Part shown: in pieces, positions 34,759-43,837 of the stretch
How the letters are laid out: each line of letters begins with the position of its first letter
Numbering within the stretch: position 1 is the stretch's first letter
DNA from: CAG-411 sp045124315
GTDB lineage: Bacteria > Bacillota > Clostridia > Lachnospirales > Lachnospiraceae
Assembly (NCBI GenBank): GCA_045124315.1
Contig: JBGVLO010000183.1
Location: forward strand, 24,539-88,538
Direction: 5' to 3'
Length of the DNA: 64,000 bases
Program-made: the position numbers and the translations under genes
The notes under the pieces: generated by a model
Database searches by the model: none
What the model saw: the letters and a program-made list of their open reading frames with translations, nothing else
What the model was told of the DNA's origin: nothing

Positions 34759-35427
34759 CTACTCTGCAGGATATTTTTCATATACATCTTCTTTCTCTTC
34801 CTCTACTATGCGTTCTAACTTGCTGACAGATACTTCATAGGCCACCCTTTTTTCCACTTCACGCTCCGAAATTTTTTTCTGATATTCTCTACTTTGAATT
34901 CTTCCCCACAACTGAATATGTTCTCCTACCTGGAATTTTTCTGCATATCTGGCATTTCTTCCCCAACAGATACAAGGGATATAATCTGATTTCCCATATG
35001 GTCGGTTTACAGCCACCAAAAGATCTGCAATTTCCCTTCCCAATGGAGTTTTTCTGTAAACAGGATTTTTACAGATGTACCCATCCAGATAGATATGATT
35101 TGGTTTAATACAGTTCTGTTCTTCCTCACACAAACTAATTTCTCTGGCAAATACAGAGAGAACCAATCGGTTTCTGCTGCTCTCATGTCTGTTGTAGGAA
35201 CGGAACTGCCCTAATACCTCAATATATTTTCCTCGGTAATCTTTTTTTACATCCATTAATCTCTCCGAAACCATAAGCGGAATCACATCATAGGATTCAC
35301 TTAATCTTCCTACCTGAATATACAAGGAATAAAATCCCTCTCCAAACACCTCATGGCTAAATACAAACTCACTTACGATTTCCCCTGCTACACTCACCTG
35401 ATTGTTGTCAAAAATTTTATCTGTCAT
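34759..35427 (-). CDS. SSB-like protein with two OB folds
   Basis: 222 residues. The first half (NNQVSVAGEIVSEFVFSHEV, GKYIEVLGQFRSYNRHESSR) and the second half (YLDGYICKNPVYRKTPLGRE, LLVAVNRPYGKSDYIPCICW, EKFQVGEHIQLWGRIQSREY) each resemble an SSB OB fold. The second shows the RN-aryl-E pattern of SSB (GRNARYAEKF). The tail ends KYPAE and lacks the acidic SSB tip, so partner recruitment may differ. It is distinct from the housekeeping ssb at 5821 and could serve in repair, competence or replication restart. The neighbouring adenosyltransferase has its own leader, so the two are probably not functionally linked. Confidence 0.8.
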   Translation of the reverse strand: MTDKIFDNNQVSVAGEIVSEFVFSHEVFGEGFYSLYIQVGRLSESYDVIPLMVSERLMDVKKDYRGKYIEVLGQFRSYNRHESSRNRLVLSVFAREISLCEEEQNCIKPNHIYLDGYICKNPVYRKTPLGREIADLLVAVNRPYGKSDYIPCICWGRNARYAEKFQVGEHIQLWGRIQSREYQKKISEREVEKRVAYEVSVSKLERIVEEEKEDVYEKYPAE

Positions 35428-35704
35428 TGCTACTACGACTCCTCTCTTTTTTCTTGGTCCTTTGACCTTTGTTTTCTATTCTTGCGATTAAGAACCCAGG
35501 AAATATGTGCACGTACTCCTTTTGTCCATCGCTGTTTTGGTTAATCCTTCACCCCTGTATATACGGCTGCCTGGCAAGCCTGTATACAGCAGCTGGGATT
35601 CCCTATTTTCAGCAAACGAATGCATTTTCATTAGTTAATATATGCAGAGATATGATAGATTAGAACTACTTTTTTGTAATGTTCACGAAAAAAATGATTT
35701 TATC

Positions 35705-35732
35705 TTGTATAATCCAGCGAATGTGATACAAT
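35705..35732 (+). promoter_or_regulatory. Promoter of typA
   Basis: TTGTAT (35705-35710) and TACAAT (35727-35732) are 16 bases apart, with an extended TG before the -10. Elsewhere in the 35428-35790 gap there is one imperfect hairpin (TGTATATACGGCT/AGCCTGTATACA, about 35549-35588) and nothing else I recognise. Confidence 0.55.
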
Positions 35733-35790
35733 GAAACTGTTATGCATTGAAATAGGAACGGAAACTATACAGAAAGAAAGAGGTTATATA

Positions 35791-37617
35791 ATGAAGAGAG
35801 ACGATATCAGAAATATTGCGATTATTGCTCACGTTGACCACGGTAAAACTACATTAGTAGATGAACTACTAAAACAAAGTGGTGTTTTTCGTTCAAATCA
35901 GGAAGTTCAGGAACGTGTAATGGACTCCAACGATTTGGAACGTGAACGTGGAATCACAATTTTATCCAAAAACACAGCCGTAGAATACAACGGTGTAAAG
36001 ATCAATATAATTGACACACCGGGACATGCAGATTTCGGTGGAGAAGTAGAACGTGTACTAAAAATGGTAAATGGTGTTGTTCTTGTGGTAGATGCTTTTG
36101 AAGGACCTATGCCACAGACGAAATTCGTATTAAAGAAGGCTTTGGAACTTGATTTACCTGTTATCGTTTGTTTGAATAAGATTGACCGTCCTGAGGCAAG
36201 ACCTTCTGAAGTTATTGATGAAGTACTGGAATTGTTTATTGATTTGGATGCCAATGAAGACCAATTGGAATGTCCTTTCATTTATGCATCTGCCAAATCA
36301 GGCTATGCTATGTTGGAAGAGAACGACGAGCCAGTTGATATGAAGCCTTTGTTCGAAACCATTATTGACTATATTCCTGCTCCGGAAGGAGATCCGGAAG
36401 CATGCCTTCAGACATTGATCAGCACAATTGATTACAATGAATATGTAGGCCGTATTGGTGTTGGTAAGGTTGACAACGGAACCATCAAGGTAAACCAGGA
36501 AGCTACGATTGTGAACGCACATGAACCAGACAAGTCAAAGAAAGTTCGTATTACCAAATTATATGAATTTGAAGGCTTAGAGAAAGTAGAAGTAGAAGAA
36601 GCAAGACCAGGTGCCATTGTAGCCATTGCCGGTATTGCAGATCTTAGCATTGGAGATACTATTTGTTCTCCTGAAAATCCGGTTGCGATTCCTTTTCAGA
36701 AAATTTCTGAGCCAACCATCGCTATGCACTTTATGGTAAATGATAGTCCTTTAGCCGGTCAGGAAGGTAAGTTCGTTACATCCCGTCACTTACGTGATCG
36801 TTTGATGCGCGAATTAAATACCGATGTAAGTTTACGTGTAGAAGATACTGAGACCACAGAAGCGTTCAAGGTTTCCGGTCGTGGTGAACTTCATTTATCT
36901 GTTTTAATTGAAAATATGCGTCGTGAAGGATACGAGTTTGCAGTTAGCAAAGCAGAAGTTTTATATAAAAATGATGAGAACGGTAAATTACTTGAACCAA
37001 TCGAGAGAGCAATCATCGATGTTCCTGAAGAATTTGCCGGAAGTGTTATTGAAAAGCTTAGCCAGAGAAAAGGTGAGTTGCAAAACATGACCGTTGCCAG
37101 TGGCGGATATCAGCGTTTAGAGTTCTTAATTCCTTCCAGAGGATTAATCGGATACCGCGGTGACTTCATGACAGACACAAAGGGTAATGGTATTTTGAAT
37201 ACTTTATTTGAATGCTATGGACCATTCAAGGGCGAAATTTCTTACCGCGACCGTGGATCTCTTATTGCTTTTGAAGCAGGTGAGTCCATTACTTATGGTT
37301 TATTTAACGCACAGGAACGCGGAACCTTATTTATTGGACCTGGCGAAAAAGTATATGCAGGTATGGTAATCGGACAAAATGGTAAGACAGACGATATTGA
37401 ATTAAATGTATGTAAGACCAAACATTTGACAAATACAAGATCTTCCAGTGCAGATGAGGCACTTCGTTTGGTTCCTCCTAAAATTATGAGTTTGGAAGAA
37501 GCATTGGATTTCATTGATACCGATGAATTGTTAGAGATCACTCCAGAGCACTTGAGAATTCGTAAGAAAATCTTAGATTCCACCATGCGTATGCGTGCAA
37601 AGAGAAACGGAAAGTAA
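35791..37617 (+). CDS. typA: Ribosome-associated translational GTPase TypA/BipA
   Basis: 608 residues starting MKRDDIRNIAIIAHVDHGKT (P-loop AHVDHGKTT). ERERGITILSKNTAV is switch I, DTPGHADFGGEVERVLKMV is switch II, and NKIDRPEARP is the G4 motif. EF-G-like domains II, III and V and the TypA-specific C-terminal domain (RGLIGYRGDFMTDTKGNGIL, GPGEKVYAGMVIGQNGKTDD) follow. It binds 70S ribosomes and supports subunit assembly and stress adaptation. ATG 35791 has AAAGAGG upstream; a longer in-frame start at 35731 lies across the predicted promoter and is rejected. Confidence 0.98.
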   Translation: MKRDDIRNIAIIAHVDHGKTTLVDELLKQSGVFRSNQEVQERVMDSNDLERERGITILSKNTAVEYNGVKINIIDTPGHADFGGEVERVLKMVNGVVLVVDAFEGPMPQTKFVLKKALELDLPVIVCLNKIDRPEARPSEVIDEVLELFIDLDANEDQLECPFIYASAKSGYAMLEENDEPVDMKPLFETIIDYIPAPEGDPEACLQTLISTIDYNEYVGRIGVGKVDNGTIKVNQEATIVNAHEPDKSKKVRITKLYEFEGLEKVEVEEARPGAIVAIAGIADLSIGDTICSPENPVAIPFQKISEPTIAMHFMVNDSPLAGQEGKFVTSRHLRDRLMRELNTDVSLRVEDTETTEAFKVSGRGELHLSVLIENMRREGYEFAVSKAEVLYKNDENGKLLEPIERAIIDVPEEFAGSVIEKLSQRKGELQNMTVASGGYQRLEFLIPSRGLIGYRGDFMTDTKGNGILNTLFECYGPFKGEISYRDRGSLIAFEAGESITYGLFNAQERGTLFIGPGEKVYAGMVIGQNGKTDDIELNVCKTKHLTNTRSSSADEALRLVPPKIMSLEEALDFIDTDELLEITPEHLRIRKKILDSTMRMRAKRNGK

Positions 37618-37630
37618 GATTATATCACAC

Positions 37631-37664
37631 AGAAAGGCAGATCCGAGGATCTGCCTTTCTTCTT
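37631..37664. terminator. Bidirectional terminator between typA and the ABC exporter genes
   Basis: AGAAAGGCAGATC and GATCTGCCTTTCT flank a CGAG loop (37631-37660), with T-rich sequence downstream on the plus strand. It serves typA and, from the other side, the exporter operon ending at 37678. Confidence 0.8.
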
Positions 37665-37677
37665 ATTTATCTGACTT

Positions 37678-38556
37678 TTATTCTGTTTTTTCTGCCTTCT
37701 GCATAGCCTGTGCCTGTTCATTAAGCTCCTGCTGCTCTCTCTTTTTTCTTCTCTTCCTTCTACGCTTCTGCTTATTTAATAAGGTAGAATAAATTGTTGC
37801 CACATCCTCCACATCTCCCTGGGCAATTACCGTACCATGTTCCAACATGATAGCCTTGTTACAGATACGCTTCACCTGTTCCAGAGAATGGGAAACAAAT
37901 AAAACCGTAACGCCCTGGGCAAACATTGACTGAATTCTGGCTTCACTCTTCTTTCGAAATTGTGCATCCCCTACTGAAAGTACCTCATCCAAAATAAGAA
38001 TGTCTGGCTTCACCACTGTTGCAATGGAAAAGCCCAGTCGTGCACGCATACCGGAGGAATAATTCTTCACAGGTACATCGATAAATTCGCCCAACTCAGA
38101 AAATTCTACAATTTCATCGTATTTTTCATCAATAAAACTTTTGGAATATCCTAAGAGCGCACCATATAAATAAATATTCTCTGCTCCTGTATACTGCTTA
38201 TCAAACCCAGCGCCAAGCTCCAACAGTGGAACGATCTTACCATTTGTGGTAACCGAACCTTCCGTTGGCTTCAGTACTCCGGAAATTACTTTCAGTAATG
38301 TACTCTTTCCAGCACCATTCAGTCCAACAATACCTACTCGGTCTCCTGCCTGGACTTCAAAGTTCACATCTTTCAAAGCCCAGAATTCCTGATATGTCAG
38401 TTCCTTCTTGACAAACTTAATAAAATATTCTTTTAAATTATCTACCTTTTCTTTTGATAGGTTGAATTTCATTCCAACATGTTCTACCTTCAAAGCAGGC
38501 CCCTGATTCTTTTTTTTCTTTTTCTTTCTATTATTATTGTTAGCTGTCTTTTCCAT
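37678..38556 (-). CDS. Polysaccharide/teichoic acid ABC exporter, ATP-binding subunit (Wzt/TagH-like)
   Basis: 292 residues. Walker A is VGLNGAGKSTLLKVISGVLK, the signature is NYSSGMRARLGFSIATV, and Walker B is ILILDEVLSVGD. The conserved TLLNKQ-type end is followed by a Lys/Glu-rich tail of about 35 residues, and no carbohydrate-binding C-terminal domain is present. It pairs with the permease gene 21 bases upstream to export an undecaprenyl-linked glycan or teichoic acid. GGAGG precedes the ATG. No glycosyltransferases are in the window, so the substrate is unknown. Confidence 0.92.
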   Translation of the reverse strand: MEKTANNNNRKKKKKKNQGPALKVEHVGMKFNLSKEKVDNLKEYFIKFVKKELTYQEFWALKDVNFEVQAGDRVGIVGLNGAGKSTLLKVISGVLKPTEGSVTTNGKIVPLLELGAGFDKQYTGAENIYLYGALLGYSKSFIDEKYDEIVEFSELGEFIDVPVKNYSSGMRARLGFSIATVVKPDILILDEVLSVGDAQFRKKSEARIQSMFAQGVTVLFVSHSLEQVKRICNKAIMLEHGTVIAQGDVEDVATIYSTLLNKQKRRRKRRKKREQQELNEQAQAMQKAEKTE

Positions 38557-38577
38557 ATCTGGCCTCCAAATAAAATA

Positions 38578-39351
38578 CTATATATTCAATATAAACTCAT
38601 CCTGCTTCTTATAGAAAACATACACACCGATCACCATCAAAATGACAGCCACAGAACCGGAATAAACCAAAGCAAACGGATCCAAAGGTTCTCTGTAGTA
38701 TACTGCATTTCTGAAATTATAAATAATACTAAACATTGGGTTTAGTTTCAAAATACTCACATCCAAATGCAAACTCTTCGGAGTATAGAAAATACAGGAA
38801 CAATACATTATAAACATTAAAATAACGCCCCAAAGATACTCTAAATCTCTGAAAAACACTTCTGCAGTAGCCAAAATAAGACCAGTTCCCAGAGCAAATA
38901 CAAACAAAATTATTAATGGAACAATTCCTAATATGGTATATCCATTCGGAACAATCTTAAAAATCACCATAGCTCCAATCAACACAGCCATAGAAATCAA
39001 GAAAATCACAAAATTAGATATTACAGAAGCCAAAGGATACATATATTTGGGAATGTACACTTTTCGCATCATGCCGCCATTGTTACGAATGGATTTTGCA
39101 GCCACTTTGGTAGCACTGCTATAAAAGCTATAGAGTAGTCTACCGGTCAAAATGTAAACAGGAAAATCCTCTCCCTTTCCATCTCGTAAAGTTCCAAATA
39201 CAATGGATAACACTACAGTTGTCAAAATAGGCTCAATCAAAGTCCACACAATTCCAAGCTTTGATCTTCTATATTTCAACTTAATATCTTTCTTTACCAA
39301 TTCTGATAGCAAATACTGATATCTCTTAAAATTAGCAATATATTTCTTCAC
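38578..39351 (-). CDS. ABC-2 type exporter permease (Wzm/TagG-like)
   Basis: 257 residues with about six membrane helices. LVKKDIKLKYRRSKLGIVWT is the typical cytoplasmic N-terminal interface helix of Wzm/TagG, and LEPILTTVVLSIVFGTL and EVFFRDLEYLWGVILMFIMY are conserved. It forms the transmembrane channel for the ATPase at 37678. The GTG at 39351 has AAAGGA eight bases upstream, inside the last codons of the HPr gene, so the three genes are probably cotranscribed. Confidence 0.92.
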   Translation of the reverse strand: MKKYIANFKRYQYLLSELVKKDIKLKYRRSKLGIVWTLIEPILTTVVLSIVFGTLRDGKGEDFPVYILTGRLLYSFYSSATKVAAKSIRNNGGMMRKVYIPKYMYPLASVISNFVIFLISMAVLIGAMVIFKIVPNGYTILGIVPLIILFVFALGTGLILATAEVFFRDLEYLWGVILMFIMYCSCIFYTPKSLHLDVSILKLNPMFSIIYNFRNAVYYREPLDPFALVYSGSVAVILMVIGVYVFYKKQDEFILNI

Positions 39352-39355
39352 TGTT

Positions 39356-39646
39356 CTATTCCTTTCCGACTATGCCAGTTGGTACTTCCCCATGTTCTGG
39401 TTTTAAAATCTCACATAAAGCCTCCAGAGCCTGATTTTCCTCTTCTCCATCACATACTACGGTCACTTCACAACCTTTTTTTATCCGAGCCGCCAATACA
39501 TTTAGGATACTCTTTAGATTCACATGTGCATTTCCCACCTGCAAGCTACAAATTGCATTATATTTCTGTGCTTCTTCACATATACGCATGGCGGGTCTCA
39601 TATGAACTCCATACTTGTCCTCGATCACAACAGTCCTGCTTACCAT
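39356..39646 (-). CDS. HPr-family phosphocarrier protein
   Basis: 96 residues. DKYGVHMRPAMRICEEAQKY holds the phosphorylatable His (GVHMRP), and VNLKSILNVLAARIKKGCEV holds the regulatory Ser region (KSIL). GEEENQALEALCEILK is the C-terminal helix. HPr passes phosphate from enzyme I to sugar transporters; the Ser site feeds HPr kinase and CcpA control in Firmicutes. It is slightly longer than classical HPr and sits next to a glycan exporter rather than ptsI, so it could be a paralogue (Crh-like). ATG 39646 follows AAAGGA by nine bases. Confidence 0.9.
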   Translation of the reverse strand: MVSRTVVIEDKYGVHMRPAMRICEEAQKYNAICSLQVGNAHVNLKSILNVLAARIKKGCEVTVVCDGEEENQALEALCEILKPEHGEVPTGIVGKE

Positions 39647-39689
39647 ACGCACTCATCCTTTCTAAATCTATGTTCCAATTTTTGTTATT

Positions 39690-39749
39690 ATTCAGAGGGT
39701 GCGCCTGTCTATCTGGCATTTTACCAATTGCACCCTCTGTACAGTAACC
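39690..39749. repeat. Short palindromic repeat with TTCAGAGGGTGC ends
   Basis: TTCAGAGGGTGC (39691-39702) and GCACCCTCTG (about 39730-39739) are inverted, and TACAGTAACC follows to 39749. The arms match the ends of the 245-base element at 5204. This looks like a shortened, internally deleted copy between HPr and cdaR. Confidence 0.65.
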
Positions 39750-39818
39750 AATTTATAAACGCTAAAAAGGGTTGTTTCACAAAACTTGTTCGCAGAAAAC
39801 AACTATACTACTATACTA

Positions 39819-41207
39819 CTATTCTACATTATCTTCAACTGTTGTTTTTTCTTCTGGTTTTTCCTCTGGTTTCTCTGTTTTTTCTACTTTATCTATCCCT
39901 TCCTCTTCTAGCGCTTCAGTAGGTTCTATGGTTATCTTTGGTGTTTCTGTAGGACTCGCTGTAATGATAATTTCTTCCATAGCGTGAGAAGTATCTGACA
40001 CTTTTACTTTTACATATACCACATTTTCAATATTGATCTCATTCTGCGTGTCAAATCTTACTTCCAGCCTGCTGCTTCCTTCTTTCAATTCCTCACAGTC
40101 AATATAGGCATACAAATCCGATGCTTCCAATTGTTCATTTCTCTCCGAAGCGGCCCATATAGCCTTAACAATCACATACTCCTCACGTTCTTGATAATCC
40201 AGAGTATAATCTTTCTTTAAATTTCGGATCTCAATATTGCTGAGAGGCAATCGGATCTCCTGCAGACTTTGTTTGGAGATTGTTACCTTCACATTAATAC
40301 TTTCCACAACATTTACAACACGAATCCCCTCCGGTAAATATTCACTTAAAGTAAACTCAGTCTCCACATCCTCATAAGCATTGTTGATCGGACAAGGAAT
40401 TCGAATAGAGGAACATTTATCCAACACTTGTGCCTGTCCCGTTATCTGAACACTCTGTGGCTCATAGTCTACTGAAATTAAATGATATCCTTCCGCTGGA
40501 TTTCCTGTGGTATTAATCACAATCGGTACAGTCTTCGTCTCATTGACTTCTACCGACACTTTCACTTTTTCACTACTAAATTGTAGTCTGGAAGAATCCA
40601 TTAGCTTTCCATTGGCATCATACGCCTGCGGTTCTATATGCTTGGTAAAATTCTCCGTGGCGTCACTCACATCTATATTCACTCTTACTTCAGATACTCG
40701 TTCAATCTGAGACTCTGCACCGGATACCTTAATTAAATTCGGCCGAACCTTAATATCTCCAAGGGCATATCCTTCTGGCAATGTACCTTCCGTAGTAACA
40801 TCTACTTTATATTGCTCCGTCTTCTCGTTGTCCAAATCGATTGTCAGCATGGTAATATCTGATTTTAATTCCACTCTGTCATACTTTGGACAGTACAACT
40901 GAATGGATACTGCATTGGTTAATGACAAATTAGAAAGATCTGCTACTGCAACAATATCCGATGCTTTCATCTTACGAAGCACACTCTTCTTTGCAGACGC
41001 AGTAACATTGATCACACCTCCGGAACGAACTTCGTACACCTTGTCCAAATCCTGTATGGCATCTTCGTGCTGAATCTGCACTTCTATATTATGAAATACT
41101 TGTTTCTTAACCGGATCATCCACATTATTAACAATAACCCATACCATTACAGCCAAGACACCTGCCAGTACCTTCAATGACCAGTTATTCGTAATCATTT
41201 CCTTCAA
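39819..41207 (-). CDS. cdaR: YbbR-domain protein CdaR, regulator of diadenylate cyclase
   Basis: About 462 residues. One N-terminal helix (WSLKVLAGVLAVMVWVIVNN) is followed by four YbbR-like repeats (VEVQI-, VSVEVNETKTVPIVINTTGN- and VNVKVTISKQSL-type segments) exposed outside the membrane, then an acidic Glu/Lys/Pro tail. CdaR binds CdaA and tunes c-di-AMP synthesis. I take TTG at 41207 (MKEMITNNWSLKVLA), because AGAGGTG lies eight bases before it and the family starts this way; a TTG two codons upstream is too close. It directly follows cdaA. The tail after the YbbR repeats is longer than usual. Confidence 0.93.
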   Translation of the reverse strand: MKEMITNNWSLKVLAGVLAVMVWVIVNNVDDPVKKQVFHNIEVQIQHEDAIQDLDKVYEVRSGGVINVTASAKKSVLRKMKASDIVAVADLSNLSLTNAVSIQLYCPKYDRVELKSDITMLTIDLDNEKTEQYKVDVTTEGTLPEGYALGDIKVRPNLIKVSGAESQIERVSEVRVNIDVSDATENFTKHIEPQAYDANGKLMDSSRLQFSSEKVKVSVEVNETKTVPIVINTTGNPAEGYHLISVDYEPQSVQITGQAQVLDKCSSIRIPCPINNAYEDVETEFTLSEYLPEGIRVVNVVESINVKVTISKQSLQEIRLPLSNIEIRNLKKDYTLDYQEREEYVIVKAIWAASERNEQLEASDLYAYIDCEELKEGSSRLEVRFDTQNEINIENVVYVKVKVSDTSHAMEEIIITASPTETPKITIEPTEALEEEGIDKVEKTEKPEEKPEEKTTVEDNVE

Positions 41208-41220
41208 ATGCAACTCACCT

Positions 41221-42093
41221 CTATTTTTCTTTTTTTTTCATAAAATTTAAGATCCTTAGTTTTCTCTTTTCTGTGGTTACAATTCCTGTGTAATTCTCTA
41301 ACTTGCTCTTTAAGTATTCCCCATCTACATTTCGAATCAATTCGCCTCCCAAGGCAATTGACACCTTTCCTGTCTCCTCCGAAACAATAACGGTGATACT
41401 ATCTGAAACCTCGCTAATTCCCACTCCTGCCCTGTGTCTGGTTCCCAATTCCTTACTCAGTTCCATATTATCAGATAAAGGCAGATAACAGGTAGCGGAA
41501 GTAATTCTGTCTTCATTAATGATAATGGCTCCATCATGCAATGGTGTATTATGTTCAAATATATTCACTAACAGCTGACTACTTACTGCTGCATCCAGTA
41601 CAATACCAGTCCTCTCGTATTCATTAAGGGACTCCTCATTGGCAATGACCATCAATGCCCCAGTCTTAGTCTTTGCTAATTCATAGGTCGCACGAACAAT
41701 TTCACTAATGGTCTTTGCGGACAATTTCTCATTCTTCCCTTTCGGATCATCAAATGAAAAGAAATACTTAAACCATTCTTTTCTTCCTAATTGCTCCAAT
41801 GCCTTACGCAGCTCCGGCTGGAATACGATTACCACCGCAGTAATTCCCACACCGATACACTTTTCAAATATCCAGAGAATGACATTCATGTTCATGACAA
41901 CTGCTATCATACAAATGGCCAAAAGCACAACCAATCCCTTCAATAAAGTCCACGCTCTTGTCTTCTTAATCCATATAATGATCTGATAAATGGCAAATGC
42001 CAAAATAAACATCTCCAACAAGTCGGTCAAATGTATATCTGACCAATGAAACCACAAACCATAATTTTTTATAAACTCTATAATTCTATCCAT
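41221..42093 (-). CDS. cdaA: Diadenylate cyclase CdaA
   Basis: 290 residues. Three N-terminal membrane helices (LLEMFILAFAIYQIIIWI and following) lead into the DAC domain with LHDGAIIINEDRITSATCYL (the DGA motif) and LGTRHRAGVGISEVSDS (the RHR motif). It joins two ATP into c-di-AMP, which governs potassium and osmolyte transport and wall stress. ATG 42093 is used, with AAGGAGG four bases before; the longer GTG start lacks a ribosome site. The cdaA-cdaR order is canonical, but glmM, usually third, is not present. Confidence 0.97.
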   Translation of the reverse strand: MDRIIEFIKNYGLWFHWSDIHLTDLLEMFILAFAIYQIIIWIKKTRAWTLLKGLVVLLAICMIAVVMNMNVILWIFEKCIGVGITAVVIVFQPELRKALEQLGRKEWFKYFFSFDDPKGKNEKLSAKTISEIVRATYELAKTKTGALMVIANEESLNEYERTGIVLDAAVSSQLLVNIFEHNTPLHDGAIIINEDRITSATCYLPLSDNMELSKELGTRHRAGVGISEVSDSITVIVSEETGKVSIALGGELIRNVDGEYLKSKLENYTGIVTTEKRKLRILNFMKKKEK

Positions 42094-42161
42094 GGTGCCT
42101 CCTTCCCTAACCCACACCTATGGGATCTGTTTTCACTCCATCTACCTGCAGACAACCTAGC

Positions 42162-42191
42162 GTTACAGTTCACAGGTATGTGAACAGTAAC
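42162..42191. repeat. 30-base palindromic repeat (GTTACAGTTCACA family)
   Basis: GTTACAGTTCACA, a GGTA loop and TGTGAACAGTAAC form a hairpin with one mismatch. Near-identical copies occur at 49585-49614 and 55741-55770. It ends four bases before the stop of the membrane protein gene at 42195. Confidence 0.75.
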
Positions 42192-42194
42192 AAC

Positions 42195-43151
42195 CTAACT
42201 TCTATTCTGTTTCTTCGAAGCATAAATCTTTCTTACTTCACGATTTTCAAGGGTCATCTTTAATTTGGGAACTGCTCGTACATGATAAAAATAATCCTCA
42301 TCTTCAAACTGTACTTCCTCCACAGCTCCATAATCTAATACCATATAAAAAAACTGAACAACATAAGCAAGCAACAAGGAAATGACACTTCCCAGCAAAC
42401 TTGCTACGATGCCATACTTCCATTGAAAGACCACACAACCAATCAAAAACAGGATCAGACACCAAAGACCTCCAAAGGCAATGGCTCCCTCAAACATATA
42501 TGCAAATTTCTGTTTTCGAATCAAATATACCCCAATAGATGCTACGCATAATGCCAGAAGAAGCAAATACATATCCGGTCTTCGAAACATTCCATCCAAT
42601 ACCAACTTTAGTATTTCCAAGGAATCGGCTCCTTTTTGTAAAGCACCTTCATGCATTTTTACCTGTTGCAAAAAGAAATAGATCACAACTCCCCCCGCAA
42701 GGGACCCCAACACTGCAGGTCCAAAATACAGACCTGCTATAATGGCAAAAAAAGCTGGAATTTTTAGAAAAATCCCAATGGGCACAAGTACAAGAAATAA
42801 GATATCTTCCTTTGCACTGTGCATCACCACACAGTAAATACTCAATATCAAAATTATCAATCCCGCTGCCAGCATGGGTGATAACCCACATACACAGAAA
42901 AGCATAACCCCAATGGAAACAAGAGCCTGTAAACTAACAGGAAGAAAGCAACAAATCAAAGAAATTCCCAAAAGTATGCCCACATTCGAAACTCTGTGTT
43001 CATAAGGTAACAATCTTGTTTCTGCAAATAGAATAAAAAATACCAATAGAAAATAATACACTTTCTTCAGCACATTCTCATAATCCATATATATCTGATA
43101 CACTCGTTCCCGAAATTCCAGTGCCCGTTTTACATATCCACTCTTGTTCAT
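42195..43151 (-). CDS. Multi-pass membrane protein upstream of cdaA, unknown function
   Basis: 318 residues with about eight predicted membrane helices (VYYFLLVFFILFAETRLLPY, ISLICCFLPVSLQALVSIGV, FAIIAGLYFGPAVLGSLAGG, LWCLILFLIGCVVFQWKYGI). A cytoplasmic C-terminus begins around AVEEVQFEDEDYFYHVRAVP. I recognise no catalytic motif or transporter signature. It starts two bases after the stop of the 134-residue membrane protein gene and precedes cdaA by about 100 bases, with a palindromic repeat between. The arrangement suggests it belongs with the c-di-AMP/cell-envelope module. Confidence 0.75.
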   Translation of the reverse strand: MNKSGYVKRALEFRERVYQIYMDYENVLKKVYYFLLVFFILFAETRLLPYEHRVSNVGILLGISLICCFLPVSLQALVSIGVMLFCVCGLSPMLAAGLIILILSIYCVVMHSAKEDILFLVLVPIGIFLKIPAFFAIIAGLYFGPAVLGSLAGGVVIYFFLQQVKMHEGALQKGADSLEILKLVLDGMFRRPDMYLLLLALCVASIGVYLIRKQKFAYMFEGAIAFGGLWCLILFLIGCVVFQWKYGIVASLLGSVISLLLAYVVQFFYMVLDYGAVEEVQFEDEDYFYHVRAVPKLKMTLENREVRKIYASKKQNRS

Positions 43152-43153
43152 TT

Positions 43154-43558
43154 CTACAATCTCTTTCTATTATTCTCTTGTCGGTAATGCCTGCGCAGAA
43201 AGTGCAACAACCGATCATAATCTTTTACCTTCTTCTTCGCCTTTCGATACTGTCGGTGGTAGGTCATCCCACCCAATAGGGCTCCCACAAGAAGTACCCC
43301 TATATATCCGCACATTACCCCGCGAATCATACCATCAAATTCCAAAGCAGTCATACACTCCATGATTTCATCCATCCGCCAGACACCAACCAATCCCATT
43401 AAAAAGGCATAGGATACGCTAAGTGATAGCAGCAATTTCCAAAGTTGTATGCGAACATAATCCCAACATTCATATTTTACAATACCTAGTGCATCCTGCT
43501 CCTTCTTCTCAAAGGCCGCCAGCATGGTCATCATTTGGACTTTTTTCAGATCTACCAT
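43154..43558 (-). CDS. Small membrane protein upstream of cdaA, unknown function
   Basis: 134 residues with two membrane helices (LWKLLLSLSVSYAFLMGLVG and CGYIGVLLVGALLGGMTYHR), separated by an acidic loop with several Met and Glu. A basic cytoplasmic tail follows (RKAKKKVKDYDRLLHFLRRH). No family recognised. AAAGGA lies nine bases before the ATG. First gene of the apparent operon 43558-39819 (two membrane proteins, cdaA, cdaR). Confidence 0.7.
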   Translation of the reverse strand: MVDLKKVQMMTMLAAFEKKEQDALGIVKYECWDYVRIQLWKLLLSLSVSYAFLMGLVGVWRMDEIMECMTALEFDGMIRGVMCGYIGVLLVGALLGGMTYHRQYRKAKKKVKDYDRLLHFLRRHYRQENNRKRL

Positions 43559-43837
43559 TTTCCTTTTTCCTTTCAGCCATTTATAACTATCCTTCCCAGA
43601 TATTCATTAAATGGCATATATATTTAAGTATACCATAGTTTTTTTTATTTTGGTAGCACCTGAATCATTTGGTTTGCTAGTGTAGATTTTTTCCCTAAAA
43701 TACGATAGAATAAAGTGTCTGCCCGAAAAAAATTTATGGGGCAAAAATGTGGATTGTAACCATTCCAAACCTAGTTCTCTTAAGCTCTATTTCTTAGGAG
43801 GCGCTGAATCGTTACAATTAAATTATGGAGGAACTAC

